Assembly (NCBI GenBank): GCA_017937845.1
Contig: JAGBCV010000029.1
Location: forward strand, 50,741-114,740
Direction: 5' to 3'
DNA length: 64,000 nucleotides
Source of the DNA: Clostridia bacterium
GTDB taxonomy: Bacteria > Bacillota > Clostridia > Oscillospirales > CAG-272
In this document: positions 16,819 through 25,941 of the stretch, in pieces
Numbering within the stretch: the first letter of the stretch is position 1
Layout of the letters: each line of letters opens with the position of its first letter
Program-made: the position numbers and the translations under genes
Notes under the pieces: generated by a model
Databases searched by the model: none
What the model was told of the DNA's origin: nothing
The model's input: the letters and a program-made list of their open reading frames with translations, nothing else

Positions 16819-17901
16819 TTATTTGCCTTCTTCCATGTAGGACTTGTAAGCTTCGAGCTGTTCGATGGAAGAACCGAATACGATGTAGTCAACTTCTACG
16901 CAAGCGCCCATCTTGATGTTCTTACGAGTATCGTTGATGCCGTCCTTACCGTAAGCGCCGAGGAAGTGGAAGTTGAGAGCGGTGATGTTACCGTTAGCGT
17001 TGCTCCAGTTGTGCTGAGCGTAACCGTTTCTGGTCTTAGCTTCGTTAACAACCTGTACGTAGGAAGTCTTGCCGTTGTACATGATTTCACGACCAGCAGA
17101 AGAGAGGAACATCATATCGTAGATGTATTCAGCCCATTCTGTTGTAGCAGTTGTGGTGAGGTTGTGGTTGGTTGTGGTTGTAGGAGCGCCACCCTGGAGG
17201 TACATGGAAACTGCGCAAGTGGTGGTAGCGAAGCCTTCACCAGCTCTGTGCCAATGTACGGAAACAACGTTGTTGGTGGTGTTGTTGAGGATTCTGAGCT
17301 TAGCGTACTGATGACGGCCAACCCAAGTTGTACCGGGGTTCATAGGAGCGCCGGACCAAGTACCCCAACCGGGAACGAGTTCGTCGTCGAAGTCGTAGGT
17401 TACGATGTCGAGGAAGCTGAGAGCGTAGGAGTCTCTGGAAGCAGAAGAGTCGTAAGATTTCGTAGCGTAGATCTTAACGGTGTCTTCTGTCCATCTGATA
17501 GCTACACGGGATGCATCGTATGTAAGGTTAGCAACGATGTATTCGTGAGAGGTTTCACCTTCAGCCTGAGCCTTGGAGTTTGTACCGAAGTCGAAACGGT
17601 CAAATACGGAAAGAGTTGTACCGGTTGTGAGTTCGGTGGGCTGAGGAGCTGTTGTGGTAGTGTCAACAGGCGCAGGAGTTGTTGTGGTAGCCACTGTTGT
17701 AGTGTCTTCTGTTGTTGTGGTCTGTTCTGTTGTTGTGGTTTCGGTGGTGGTGGTTGCTTCTGTTGTTGTGGTAGCTTCTGTGGTGGTTGCTGCGGTGGTG
17801 GTGTCAGCAGTTGTGGTTTCTTCGGGTTTGTCGCAGCCTACCATAGCGAATACTGCAACAATCATGACAGCTGCCAACATGAGCGACAAGAATTTCTTCA
17901 T
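16819..17901 (-). CDS. Thr-rich lipoprotein with a C-terminal beta-rich domain, unknown function
   Basis: A 360-residue lipoprotein. ATG 17901 (AAGGAGAC upstream) gives MKKFLSLMLAAVMIVAVFAMVGC, a signal peptide plus lipobox. Residues of about 25-85 are almost pure Thr/Ala/Glu repeats (TTTEATTTTEATTTTET..). The remaining ~270 residues form a secreted, aromatic- and Asn-rich domain (FDRFDFGTNSKAQ.., SYALSFLDIVTYDFDDELVPGW, VSVHWHRAGEGF, ACVEVDYIVFGSS) that reads like a beta-sandwich, perhaps carbohydrate-binding; I do not recognise the family. Strong codon bias and a consensus promoter suggest high expression. Confidence 0.7.
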   Translation of the reverse strand: MKKFLSLMLAAVMIVAVFAMVGCDKPEETTTADTTTAATTTEATTTTEATTTTETTTTEQTTTTEDTTTVATTTTPAPVDTTTTAPQPTELTTGTTLSVFDRFDFGTNSKAQAEGETSHEYIVANLTYDASRVAIRWTEDTVKIYATKSYDSSASRDSYALSFLDIVTYDFDDELVPGWGTWSGAPMNPGTTWVGRHQYAKLRILNNTTNNVVSVHWHRAGEGFATTTCAVSMYLQGGAPTTTTNHNLTTTATTEWAEYIYDMMFLSSAGREIMYNGKTSYVQVVNEAKTRNGYAQHNWSNANGNITALNFHFLGAYGKDGINDTRKNIKMGACVEVDYIVFGSSIEQLEAYKSYMEEGK

Positions 17902-17986
17902 GAGTTGTCTCCTTTTTTGAAAATTATAAAGAATTTTTTTGGCGTGGAGATGCCGTCTGAAAACATCGTACGCCGTGATTACTGCT

Positions 17987-18015
17987 ATTATATCACCATT
18001 TTTCAACTTTGTCAA
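17987..18015 (-). promoter_or_regulatory. consensus SigmaA promoter of the 16819 lipoprotein gene
   Basis: Minus strand: TTGACA (18015-18010), 17 bases, TATAAT (17992-17987). The A/T-rich stretch just upstream could act as an UP element. Confidence 0.9.
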
Positions 18016-18299
18016 TATCCTTGCGAAAATTCTGTGCAAACTGACAACTTTTTTGCAAATTTTTTTAGAATACAAATATTGGGCAATGATACTATAAACA
18101 TACCGTAAATGAATCAAATACATACAGAAAATAGGGCTTTTTTGTCGGAATCGTTTATTTTCACATAAAAAATTTTTTTTGGGGCGAAAAAATTGTGAAA
18201 ATTGCATTGTTTGCATAATTCCAGCCAAAAAAATGTATCGTTTCCATCAAAAAAGAGGCATTCTCATCGACAAAAGCGCGTAAAACACCGAAAACAAAG
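18016..18299. other. A/T-rich intergenic stretch, nothing recognised
   Basis: About 280 A/T-rich bases between a minus-strand promoter and a minus-strand terminator. No ORF with a ribosome binding site and no repeat were seen. Confidence 0.6.
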
Positions 18300-18326
18300 A
18301 AAGGAAAGCCGAAAATGCTTTCCTTT
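18300..18326 (-). terminator. terminator of the M23 gene
   Basis: AAGGAAAGC / GCTTTCCTT stem, followed on the minus strand by TCTTTG. Confidence 0.65.
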
Positions 18327-18346
18327 GTTATTATATATGGCGTTTT

Positions 18347-19015
18347 TCAGTCCTCGTAATCTGCGGAAGCGTCCACGGGAACGAGAGAGATATAGTCCAT
18401 CGGGTTTTCCGAAACGCCGTCCTTGCAGATCTCGAAATGGAGATGCGGATTTTCGGCGATCTCCACGAGCGCAGTATCGCCGACGTAGCCGATCTCATCA
18501 CCTGCCTTGACGGCAGCGCCTGCTTCAATGCCCTCGGGGATATTCGTTTGCATATTGCGATATACGGTCTTATAGCCGTCCGCGTGCGCGATGACGACGG
18601 TCTGACCCATCATCGGATGAAATTCCACGCTTTCTACGGTGCCGTCTGCCGCGGCGTAAACGGGTGTGCCTGCGTCGGCTTCAATATCCACGCCGAGGTG
18701 GACGCGGTAATCCTCCATCGTGTTGGAAAAGACGGGGATATCTGCCGACCACTCGCCGATAACGTTGCCGATGGAGATGGGCGCGATGAAGCTTACCTTT
18801 TCCGCGATGACGGGTTCTGTGGGCTTGCCTGTCGTGGTTTCGGCGGGCTTTGCTTGTGTGGTCGTTGCGGTCGTGCTTTCATCGGGATTCGGTTTTGCGC
18901 GTTTCGAGGAAACGACGGCAATGACCGTAATGACGATCGCCGCCACCACAAGGAGCGAAAGCGCGATGGCAAGTCCGCGATTCATTTGTAATTTCTTTTG
19001 ATTTTCGTTCATCAT
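18347..19015 (-). CDS. M23 family metallopeptidase-like protein, SpoIIQ-like
   Basis: A 222-residue membrane-anchored protein: one transmembrane helix (about residues 14-36), a Thr-rich linker (48-68) and a LytM/M23 domain. All four zinc ligands are present: H106 and D110 in HLGVD, and H191/H193 in HLHFE, with H144 as the catalytic-type histidine. Topology, length and the VYAAADGTVESVEFHPMMGQ segment resemble SpoIIQ, the forespore partner of SpoIIIAH during engulfment; many clostridial SpoIIQ proteins keep the metal site. A general cell-wall endopeptidase is the alternative. ATG at 19015 or 19012 with AAAGGAA upstream. Confidence 0.75.
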   Translation of the reverse strand: MMNENQKKLQMNRGLAIALSLLVVAAIVITVIAVVSSKRAKPNPDESTTATTTQAKPAETTTGKPTEPVIAEKVSFIAPISIGNVIGEWSADIPVFSNTMEDYRVHLGVDIEADAGTPVYAAADGTVESVEFHPMMGQTVVIAHADGYKTVYRNMQTNIPEGIEAGAAVKAGDEIGYVGDTALVEIAENPHLHFEICKDGVSENPMDYISLVPVDASADYED

Positions 19016-19167
19016 AATAGAGATTCCTTTCTGCCCTTCGGGCTTTATGAACTGCTTCTATTGTTGACCAAAAATCGCTCGTTATTCAAAAAATTGCAAA
19101 TTTTTCATAAGTTTGTCCGCGAAGCGGACTTCCTTTTCTTTTCACTCTTCACTTTTCTCTTTTCACT

Positions 19168-19198
19168 GAAGAAAGCTGACCATGGGTCAGCTTTCTTC
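19168..19198 (-). terminator. hairpin at the 3' end of the response regulator gene
   Basis: A perfect 14-bp stem GAAGAAAGCTGACC / GGTCAGCTTTCTTC with an ATG loop, overlapping the stop codon. No long T-tract follows, so it may act mainly as an mRNA 3' stabiliser. Confidence 0.6.
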
Positions 19199-19834
19199 GA
19201 TCACATATCCTTTTCCGCGCACCGTCGTGATGAGCCGAACCCCAAAGGGGTTGTCGATCTTGGCGCGCAGATAATTGACGTAAACGTCGACGACGTTCGT
19301 GCCGTGTCCCGCCTCTCCGAATACGAGAGAGAGCGCTTCCTCTCTGGAAACGGGAACACCGCGGTTTTCATAAAGCAGGTCGAGCAGTGAAAATTCCTTT
19401 TTCGTCAGCTCGATCTTTTTGCCCTTGAAATAGGCGATGCGGTTTTCTTTATCCAAGGAGAGAAATTCCGAGGGGCTTTTCTTTTTCGGAATATGAAAGG
19501 CGATCTTGTGCGATTTTTCATCGGATTCAAAAAACGTATCGAAAAACTCCTCAATGACGAAGGGTCGCGTGATTGTGAAATATTTGGTAAGCTCGGCGGT
19601 CGGGAGCGATGCCAATTCCTCGGGATAGCCGAGAATGACCGTTTCAAAGGAAAAGGGCGGGAGCGGACCCTCCGAAAGGAGCTTGGCATCGACCAAAGCG
19701 AGGTGCGCGGATTTCAAAAGGTCGGGCATTTCGCTTTTCGCGCTTGCGATAAGCGGCGTAAATCCGCGCTCGCTAAATTCCAGAGAGAGCATACGGGCGA
19801 AGCGCTCGTCAGCCGTAGCGATCAAAACGTTCAT
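19187..19834 (-). CDS. OmpR-type winged-helix regulator with degenerate receiver
   Basis: A 215-residue DNA-binding response regulator. The C-terminal OmpR/PhoB domain is clear (KIELTKKEFSLLDLLYENRGVPVSREE, VVDVYVNYLRAKID, LITTVRGKGYVIE). The receiver is unusual: the acidic pair has become TADE near the start, an Asp remains at the phospho-acceptor position (LVDAK, about residue 49), and the conserved Lys-Pro is Arg-Pro (TRPF). No histidine kinase gene is adjacent. It starts 18 bases after the topoisomerase A gene, so it is probably in that operon and may work without phosphorylation. Confidence 0.85.
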   Translation of the reverse strand: MNVLIATADERFARMLSLEFSERGFTPLIASAKSEMPDLLKSAHLALVDAKLLSEGPLPPFSFETVILGYPEELASLPTAELTKYFTITRPFVIEEFFDTFFESDEKSHKIAFHIPKKKSPSEFLSLDKENRIAYFKGKKIELTKKEFSLLDLLYENRGVPVSREEALSLVFGEAGHGTNVVDVYVNYLRAKIDNPFGVRLITTVRGKGYVIEES

Positions 19835-19852
19835 GCGGCGTTCTCCTTTCCG

Positions 19853-22060
19853 TCAGGCGTTGGATTTTTTGGTGACGCTGTTTCCCGTCGCAGGGAGCTT
19901 GAGCTTGTGGCATTTTTCAAAGCCTGTGTAATGCTCCTCGGGGGTGCGTGTGGCGTCGACGAGCTTTTGTCCCGCTTTCAAGGTGAAAAGATTCATGCCT
20001 GCGGCGGTTCGCGTTGCCTTTTCGGGAATCAAGCTGCTGCTAATATAGATCGCTTTTCCCGCGTCGTTTACGAGAAGCATATCGAAAGGCTCGCTTTCAT
20101 AGAACGCCATGACGAGCGGAGAAGCGTCCGAATATGCACCTGTGAGCTTCTTTCTCGCCGATTTGGTTTCGTAAAGGGAGAGCGGTACGCGCACACCCTT
20201 TCCGTTTTCAAAGATATAAACGAAATGATGATTTTCGGCATACGAGGAGATGGGCTTGAACGCAACGACGCTCTCTCCATCGTCAAAGCCGAGCTTTGCG
20301 GGGACGAAATCGCCGAGCGCGGAGGATTTTTTGTTTTCAAAATCGCTTGCCTTGGCGCGGTAGATCTTTTGCTTGTCGCTGACAAAGAGAAGCTCGGAAA
20401 TATTTTCCGCATCCTCGATCTGTGCGACCTCATCACCGGGCTTCAGACCTTGCTCCTCGCTCATGCGGAAGGATTGCAGCGTGATCTTCTTGAAATAGCC
20501 CTCTTTTGTGAGAACGAGCTTGACGCCGTAGTTTTCCACGAAATCCTTTTCGTCGTATTCTTCCACGGTGTTTTCAAAGATGAGCTTGGTCTTGCGCGGG
20601 ATCGCGTATTTTTTCTTGATCTCCTCGAGCTGCTTGACGATCAGATTTTTGAGCTTGCGCTCGGATTCGATGGTCTTTTCGAGATTGTCGATCTCCTTTT
20701 TGAGAGAATCGATCTCTTTCAAGCGATTGATGATATATTCGCGGTTGAGGAAGCGGAGCTTGATCTCCGCGATGTATTCCGCCTGTACCTCGTCGATGCG
20801 GAAGCCTTCCATGAGGTTGGGAACGACCATGCTTTCCTTTTCCGTTTCGCGGACGATCTTGATGGCTTTGTCGATGTCAAGCAAGATCTTTCCAAGCCCC
20901 AAGAGCAGATGGAGCTTTTCTTTTTTCTTGGCAAGGTCAAAGATCAGCTCGCGCTTGACGCAATTCATGCGGAAACGGATCCATTCATCGATGATCTCGC
21001 GCAGACCCATCTGCCGCGGACTGCCGTCGATGAGGATATTGAAGTTGCAGGAGAAGGAATCCTGCAAGGGGGTCTTTTTATAAAGCTTTGTCATGAGCTT
21101 GTCGGGGTCAACACCGCGGCGAAGGTCGAGCGTGAGCTTGAAGCCGTGCAGGTCGATCTCGTCGCGCACGTCGGTCACTTCCTTGAGCGCACCGCTTTTG
21201 ATCATATCGGTGAGCTTTTTCATGATCAGCTCGATGGAGGTGGAGTAGGGAATCTCCACAACGTCGATGCAGTTGGCTTCCTTGTCGTAAACGTAGCGCG
21301 CGCGAAGCGGAATATTGCCTCTGCCCGTTTCGTAGATCTCGCGCATACGGTCGCGGTTATAGATCAGATGCGCGCCGCCCGAAAAGTCGGGGGCTTTGAT
21401 GATATCGAGCAGTTCATCGGTCGTTGTCTTTTCGTTTTTGAGTATGGCGATCGTGCCGTCGCAGACCTCGCCGAGGTTGAAGGAGCATATCTGGCTTGCC
21501 ATACCGACGGCGATACCCATATTCGGGGAAACGAGTACGTTCGGAAATGCCGTCGGGAGCAGGAGAGGCTCTTTCATGGTGTTGTCGTAGTTATCGACGA
21601 AATCTACGGCATCCTTATCGATTCCGCGGAACAGCTCGGCGGCGATGGCATCGAGCTTGACCTCGGTGTATCGGGAAGCGGCAAACGCCATATCACGGCT
21701 GTATACCTTACCAAAGCTTCCCTTGGAATCGATGAGCGGATGGAGAAGCGCTTCATATCCGCGTGTCAAACGCACCATCGTTTCGTAGATCGCCATATCA
21801 CCGTGAGGATTTAGCTTCATCGTCTGACCGACGACGTTGGTGCTTTTTGTTCGGTGGCCTGTGAGAAGCCCCATTTTATACATGGTATAGAGGAGCTTTC
21901 TGTGAGAGGGCTTGAGTCCGTCGATCTCGGGGATCGCACGCGAAACGATCACGCTCATAACGTATGGCATATAGTTTTTCTCAATCGTTTCCGTGATGGG
22001 CTGAAGCGTGACCTCGGCGGGAACGATTTCTTTTTGTATTGGCTTTTTGGCTTTTGCCAT
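19853..22060 (-). CDS. type IIA DNA topoisomerase subunit A (ParC/GyrA-like)
   Basis: A 735-residue DNA cleavage subunit. The catalytic tyrosine is Y131 in SRYTEVKL, within a typical breakage-reunion domain (YVMSVIVSRAIPEIDGLKPSHRKLLY). A coiled-coil (about 400-470) and a C-terminal beta-pinwheel-like region follow, but I see no canonical GyrA box, which argues against a true gyrase. Its partner gene lies just upstream with a 72-base gap containing a small hairpin repeat (GGGACGTCGAGGGCGCCGTCCC). It probably belongs to an additional clostridial topoisomerase IV-like pair rather than the main gyrase. Confidence 0.85.
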   Translation of the reverse strand: MAKAKKPIQKEIVPAEVTLQPITETIEKNYMPYVMSVIVSRAIPEIDGLKPSHRKLLYTMYKMGLLTGHRTKSTNVVGQTMKLNPHGDMAIYETMVRLTRGYEALLHPLIDSKGSFGKVYSRDMAFAASRYTEVKLDAIAAELFRGIDKDAVDFVDNYDNTMKEPLLLPTAFPNVLVSPNMGIAVGMASQICSFNLGEVCDGTIAILKNEKTTTDELLDIIKAPDFSGGAHLIYNRDRMREIYETGRGNIPLRARYVYDKEANCIDVVEIPYSTSIELIMKKLTDMIKSGALKEVTDVRDEIDLHGFKLTLDLRRGVDPDKLMTKLYKKTPLQDSFSCNFNILIDGSPRQMGLREIIDEWIRFRMNCVKRELIFDLAKKKEKLHLLLGLGKILLDIDKAIKIVRETEKESMVVPNLMEGFRIDEVQAEYIAEIKLRFLNREYIINRLKEIDSLKKEIDNLEKTIESERKLKNLIVKQLEEIKKKYAIPRKTKLIFENTVEEYDEKDFVENYGVKLVLTKEGYFKKITLQSFRMSEEQGLKPGDEVAQIEDAENISELLFVSDKQKIYRAKASDFENKKSSALGDFVPAKLGFDDGESVVAFKPISSYAENHHFVYIFENGKGVRVPLSLYETKSARKKLTGAYSDASPLVMAFYESEPFDMLLVNDAGKAIYISSSLIPEKATRTAAGMNLFTLKAGQKLVDATRTPEEHYTGFEKCHKLKLPATGNSVTKKSNA

Positions 22061-22132
22061 GTTTTTGAGTTCCTTTCGTGAAATAAAACGGGACGTCGAG
22101 GGCGCCGTCCCCTACAAAAATGGATTCCCTCG

Positions 22133-24124
22133 TCAGATATCCGCTTCCGCGAGATAATCCTTGCCGTAATCGGCGATGAAGCGTTTGCGCTCCGGAAGGT
22201 CGTCGCCGAGAAGTGTTTCAAAGATGTATTCTGTTTTTTCTTTGTCTGCTTCCATGATCTTGATCAGACGGCGCGTTTCGGGATTCATGGTGGTCTGCCA
22301 CATCATATCGGGTTCGTTTTCACCAAGACCCTTGGAGCGCTGAATGGTGTACTTCGCATTGCCGAGAGAGGAGATGACCTTTTGTTTTTCGCTCTCGTCA
22401 TAAGCGAAATAAATATCGTCCTTACAGGTGATCTCATAGAGCGGAGATTCCGCGATAAAGACCTTGCCCTCCTTGATGAGCGTGGGAAGGAGTCGATAGA
22501 AAAGCGTGAGGAGCAGGGTACGGATCTGGAAACCGTCCTCATCGGCATCGGTACAGATGATGATCTTGCTCCATTTGAGCTGAGAAAGATCAAAGATACC
22601 CTGTTCGTTGTTTTTGGTCTTGACCTCGACGCCGCAACCGATGACTTTGAGTAGGTCCACGATGATATCGCTTTTGAAAATGCGGTCGTAATCGGCTTTG
22701 AGGCAGTTGAGCGTCTTACCTCTGACGGGAATGATGGCTTGAAATTCGGAATCTCGTCCGAGCTTAACGGATGTCATCGCGGAGTCACCCTCTACGATGT
22801 AAAGCTCGCGGCGTTCGGGATCGCGGGAGCGGCAGGAAACGAATTTTTCCACACGGTTGGCAACGTCTGTCTGCGCGGTGAGCTTCTTTTTGATGTTCAG
22901 ACGTGTGCTTTCCGCGTTTTCGCGGCTGCGCTTATTGATGAGGACTTGTCCCGTGATCTTTTCCGCGTCGGCGGGATTTTCAATGAAATAATATTCGATG
23001 TGCTTTTTCAGATAATCGGTGAGCGCGGTCGCGATAAATTCATTGTTGATCGCCTTTTTCGTTTGGTTTTCATAGGAAACCTGTGTGGAAAAGCTATTGA
23101 TGATGAGAACCAGACAATCCTGTACGTCCTGGAACGTAATTTTGCTTTCGTTTTTATTGTATTTGCCGTTGTTTTTGAGATATTTGTCGATGGCGTAGAC
23201 AAAAGCGTTTTGGGTCGCTTTTTTGGGAGAACCGCCATGCTCCAAAAAGCTGGAGTTATGATAAAATTCGATCAGATTGACGGTGTTTGAAAAACAGAAG
23301 GCGATCTCCGCTTTGAAATCGTATTCGGGTTTATCCTCGCGGTCGCGTCCGCGTGCTTCGGTCTTCCAAAGAACGGGAGGGGTGAGCGCCGTATCGCCAA
23401 CGACACGCACGATCTGGTCGGCAATGCCGTTTTCGCAGTAATATTCTTTTTCTTCAAACGAGCCGTCTTCATTTTCCCATTTGAAAACGAAACGCAGTCC
23501 TGCGTTGACGATGGCTTGGCGATCCAGCATGGTTTCAAAGTATTCACGCGGAATTGCCGTTGAGGTAAACACTTCAAGGTCGGGCTTCCACATAACGACC
23601 GTACCTGTGCGCTGTTCCTTTTTGGAAAGGGGCGTGCGGATCAGCTCGCCGTCGGGATTGCCTTTTTTGAAGTTCATTTCGAGCATTTCCGTGGTGCGAT
23701 AGGATCTGACCTTCATAAATTCGGAGCTGTACTGTGTCGCGGCGGCGCCAAGACCGTTCAGCCCGAGAGAATATTTGTAGTGGGCATCGTCGCCCGCGTT
23801 GTTGTTGTATTTACTGCCTGCGTAAAGCTCACAGTAGACAAGCTCCCAGTTGTATTTGCCCTCGTTTTCGTTGTAATCGAGCGGAACACCGCGTCCGAAG
23901 TCTTCAACGGTGATGACACCGTCGCGTGTCGCGGTGATATGGATGCGGTCGCCGTAGCCTTCTCTTGCCTCATCGACGGCGTTGGAAACGATTTCAAATA
24001 CGGAATGTTCACAGCCCTCAAGTCCGTCCGAGCCGAAGATAACGGCGGGGCGCTTACGGACACGGTCAGCGCCTTTCAGAAGCTTGATGCTATTGTCATC
24101 GTATACTTGTGTTTTTTTTGCCAT
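22133..24124 (-). CDS. type IIA DNA topoisomerase subunit B (ParE/GyrB-like), divergent
   Basis: A 663-residue ATPase subunit. The GHKL ATPase motifs are present (EIVSNAVDEA, DFGRGVPLD, GLNGLGAAA). The TOPRIM motifs depart from consensus: EGDSAMTSVKLGRD where gyrase and topo IV have EGDSAGGSAKQGRD, and TDADEDGFQIRTLL where DADVDGAHI is usual; the catalytic Glu and the Asp residues are kept. ATG 24124 gives MAKKTQVYDD; the frame is open upstream, but the ribosome site (AAAGGAAAAAGG) supports this start. It forms an operon with subunit A and the response regulator. Confidence 0.85.
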   Translation of the reverse strand: MAKKTQVYDDNSIKLLKGADRVRKRPAVIFGSDGLEGCEHSVFEIVSNAVDEAREGYGDRIHITATRDGVITVEDFGRGVPLDYNENEGKYNWELVYCELYAGSKYNNNAGDDAHYKYSLGLNGLGAAATQYSSEFMKVRSYRTTEMLEMNFKKGNPDGELIRTPLSKKEQRTGTVVMWKPDLEVFTSTAIPREYFETMLDRQAIVNAGLRFVFKWENEDGSFEEKEYYCENGIADQIVRVVGDTALTPPVLWKTEARGRDREDKPEYDFKAEIAFCFSNTVNLIEFYHNSSFLEHGGSPKKATQNAFVYAIDKYLKNNGKYNKNESKITFQDVQDCLVLIINSFSTQVSYENQTKKAINNEFIATALTDYLKKHIEYYFIENPADAEKITGQVLINKRSRENAESTRLNIKKKLTAQTDVANRVEKFVSCRSRDPERRELYIVEGDSAMTSVKLGRDSEFQAIIPVRGKTLNCLKADYDRIFKSDIIVDLLKVIGCGVEVKTKNNEQGIFDLSQLKWSKIIICTDADEDGFQIRTLLLTLFYRLLPTLIKEGKVFIAESPLYEITCKDDIYFAYDESEKQKVISSLGNAKYTIQRSKGLGENEPDMMWQTTMNPETRRLIKIMEADKEKTEYIFETLLGDDLPERKRFIADYGKDYLAEADI

Positions 24125-24363
24125 AGCGTAAGCCTTTTTCCTTTCTTTGGGGAATATGTTCACGGAAAAATTTCCGAACAAGGTTGATTTATTGAAGTTT
24201 TCTTGATATAATTGATATAATCTAACATGATGATATATGAAATTTCCGATTTTTCAGATGACTGAAAAACGCGCACAAAAGCGTGCTTATTCTATTTTAT
24301 CATAAATCATGTGTGAAATCAAGGAAATTTTGTGAAATTTAACATAAGATAAGGGGAACCTAT

Positions 24364-25176
24364 ATGTTGCGCGACTATTTTGCGGAAGAAAAAATTGAAT
24401 ATTTCGGCGTGATTCCGTTTTCCGTGTGCCGTTTGCGCCGTCCCGATATCATCGAACGAAAGGGCGTTTCGGCGCAAAGCATACAAAGTGCCGTCATGTT
24501 TCTGATACCGTATTACGTTCATGACGGAGCGGGAAATATCTCCTTGTATGCGCGCGCGGGGGATTATCATCATTACAGCGACGCGCTTTTTGAAAGACTT
24601 TTGCCAAAACTCGAAGCCTGCTTTGGCGGACGTTTTCTTGGCTTTGCAGATAAATCTCCCATTGAAGAGAACGTTGCCGCTTCCATGGCAGGACTTGGCA
24701 AGCTCGGGGATCATTATATGCTCATCAATGAAACATATGGCTCCTTCGTATTTCTTGCGGAGATCCTTTCCACAAATCCCCCCGAAGCGCTCGGCTGGGA
24801 CGGCAAAACGGCAGAACCGTCGTATTGTCCGCACTGCGGCGCTTGTAAAAGAGCCTGCCCGATGATGATAGAGGGCATGGATTGTCTTTCTGCCGTCACG
24901 CAGAAAAAAGGTGTCCTTTCCGATGCGGAAGCGTACTATATCAAGAAATACGGCTCTGCATGGGGCTGTGATGCGTGTCAGCTTGCGTGTCCGCTGAACC
25001 AAAAGGTCTTGCAGATGGGAACGGAAACGCCCATCGACTTTTTCCGCGAGAATCGCATTTCCTCATTGACTGCCGAAGCGCTTGGCGAAATGACGGATGA
25101 CGAATTTCGTGCGCGAGCGTTTTCATGGCGCGGAAAAGCGACGCTTCTTCGCAATTTGGAGATCCTTTCGCGCTGA
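24364..25176 (+). CDS. QueG-like epoxyqueuosine reductase / double 4Fe-4S protein
   Basis: A 270-residue iron-sulphur protein. Two ferredoxin-type cluster motifs follow each other, YCPHCGACKRACP and CDACQLACP, as in QueG, which reduces epoxyqueuosine to queuosine in tRNA. The N-terminal part (about 1-140) fits the DUF1730 cobalamin-binding region. It is shorter than E. coli QueG and lacks the C-terminal HEAT-like extension, as many clostridial homologues do. ATG 24364 follows AAGGGGAA. It is divergent from the topoisomerase operon. A QueG function is likely but untested; a QueG-derived cobalamin protein is the alternative. Confidence 0.78.
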   Translation: MLRDYFAEEKIEYFGVIPFSVCRLRRPDIIERKGVSAQSIQSAVMFLIPYYVHDGAGNISLYARAGDYHHYSDALFERLLPKLEACFGGRFLGFADKSPIEENVAASMAGLGKLGDHYMLINETYGSFVFLAEILSTNPPEALGWDGKTAEPSYCPHCGACKRACPMMIEGMDCLSAVTQKKGVLSDAEAYYIKKYGSAWGCDACQLACPLNQKVLQMGTETPIDFFRENRISSLTAEALGEMTDDEFRARAFSWRGKATLLRNLEILSR

Positions 25177-25239
25177 GTGCGTATAAATTTTTTTCGCTCG
25201 CTAATAATATAAAGGAAGAAAATTGAAAGCGAGATCATC

Positions 25240-25932
25240 ATGACGAAAAAGGAAAAAGCGCGTCTGCTTGCGGAAAATAAGCGCTTACGGCGGGAAAATG
25301 AATATTTAAGGCATCGCCTGTCTGCTCTTGGCGAAAAATTTTCCGAAAACGGTGAAACACCGTATGAAGCCAAATTTTCCGATGCTTCCCGTGTGGCGGC
25401 GGCATCGCATAAACGAACCTATTTCGGATATCTGCTCGGCAGACTCAAGGTCAGTATGGCGTTTCGCCTGTGGGATAAAACGCGCTTTGCCGTGAGAGGC
25501 TTTTTCTTTGCCTCGAAAATTTGGAATCTTCTCGTTTGGCTTTTCGTGATTCTCGGCTTTGGTACGCAGTTTCTTCTCTTTGCAAGCGCATTGATGATCC
25601 TTTTGCCTGCGGCGCTTTTGGTGTCGCTTACGCTTGGCTTTGTGGGATTTTTTGCTCATCGAAAATGGAATCAAACGCTTTCGGCGTTTTTCACCGCCGA
25701 TGATAAGATCTATATCGTTTTTGCCCCGAAAACATGGGAAAAATACGAATATTTTCGATATATGCTTGCAGAACTGCAAAAGGACGGCGTGGTCTTTCTC
25801 GTGTGCCGCTCCGTTTCCGCTTGCGGATATCGTGGGGCGAAAACCATCAATACGCGCCTTTGCGCGGTGCATATCAGCTATTATTTTTCCCTGAAAAAGC
25901 ATATTGAGGGGAAAATGATTCAAATTTATTAA
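25240..25932 (+). CDS. hypothetical membrane protein with N-terminal coiled coil
   Basis: A 230-residue protein of unknown function. Residues of about 1-30 form a charged heptad helix (KKEKARLLAENKRLRREN), and two or three hydrophobic segments span about 88-140 (IWNLLVWLFVILGFG, LLFASALMILLPAALLV, LGFVGFFA). The C-terminal ~80 residues are soluble (DDKIYIVFAPKTWEKYEYF). It lies 63 bases after the QueG-like gene with a weak ribosome site and may be co-transcribed. The family is not recognised. Confidence 0.6.
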   Translation: MTKKEKARLLAENKRLRRENEYLRHRLSALGEKFSENGETPYEAKFSDASRVAAASHKRTYFGYLLGRLKVSMAFRLWDKTRFAVRGFFFASKIWNLLVWLFVILGFGTQFLLFASALMILLPAALLVSLTLGFVGFFAHRKWNQTLSAFFTADDKIYIVFAPKTWEKYEYFRYMLAELQKDGVVFLVCRSVSACGYRGAKTINTRLCAVHISYYFSLKKHIEGKMIQIY

Positions 25933-25941
25933 AACATTCTC

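Noticed and set aside
19493..21814. 773-codon open frame on the + strand opposite the topoisomerase A gene
   Set aside because: Antisense shadow: the minus strand carries a complete topoisomerase subunit with catalytic motifs; the + frame has no ribosome site or known domain.
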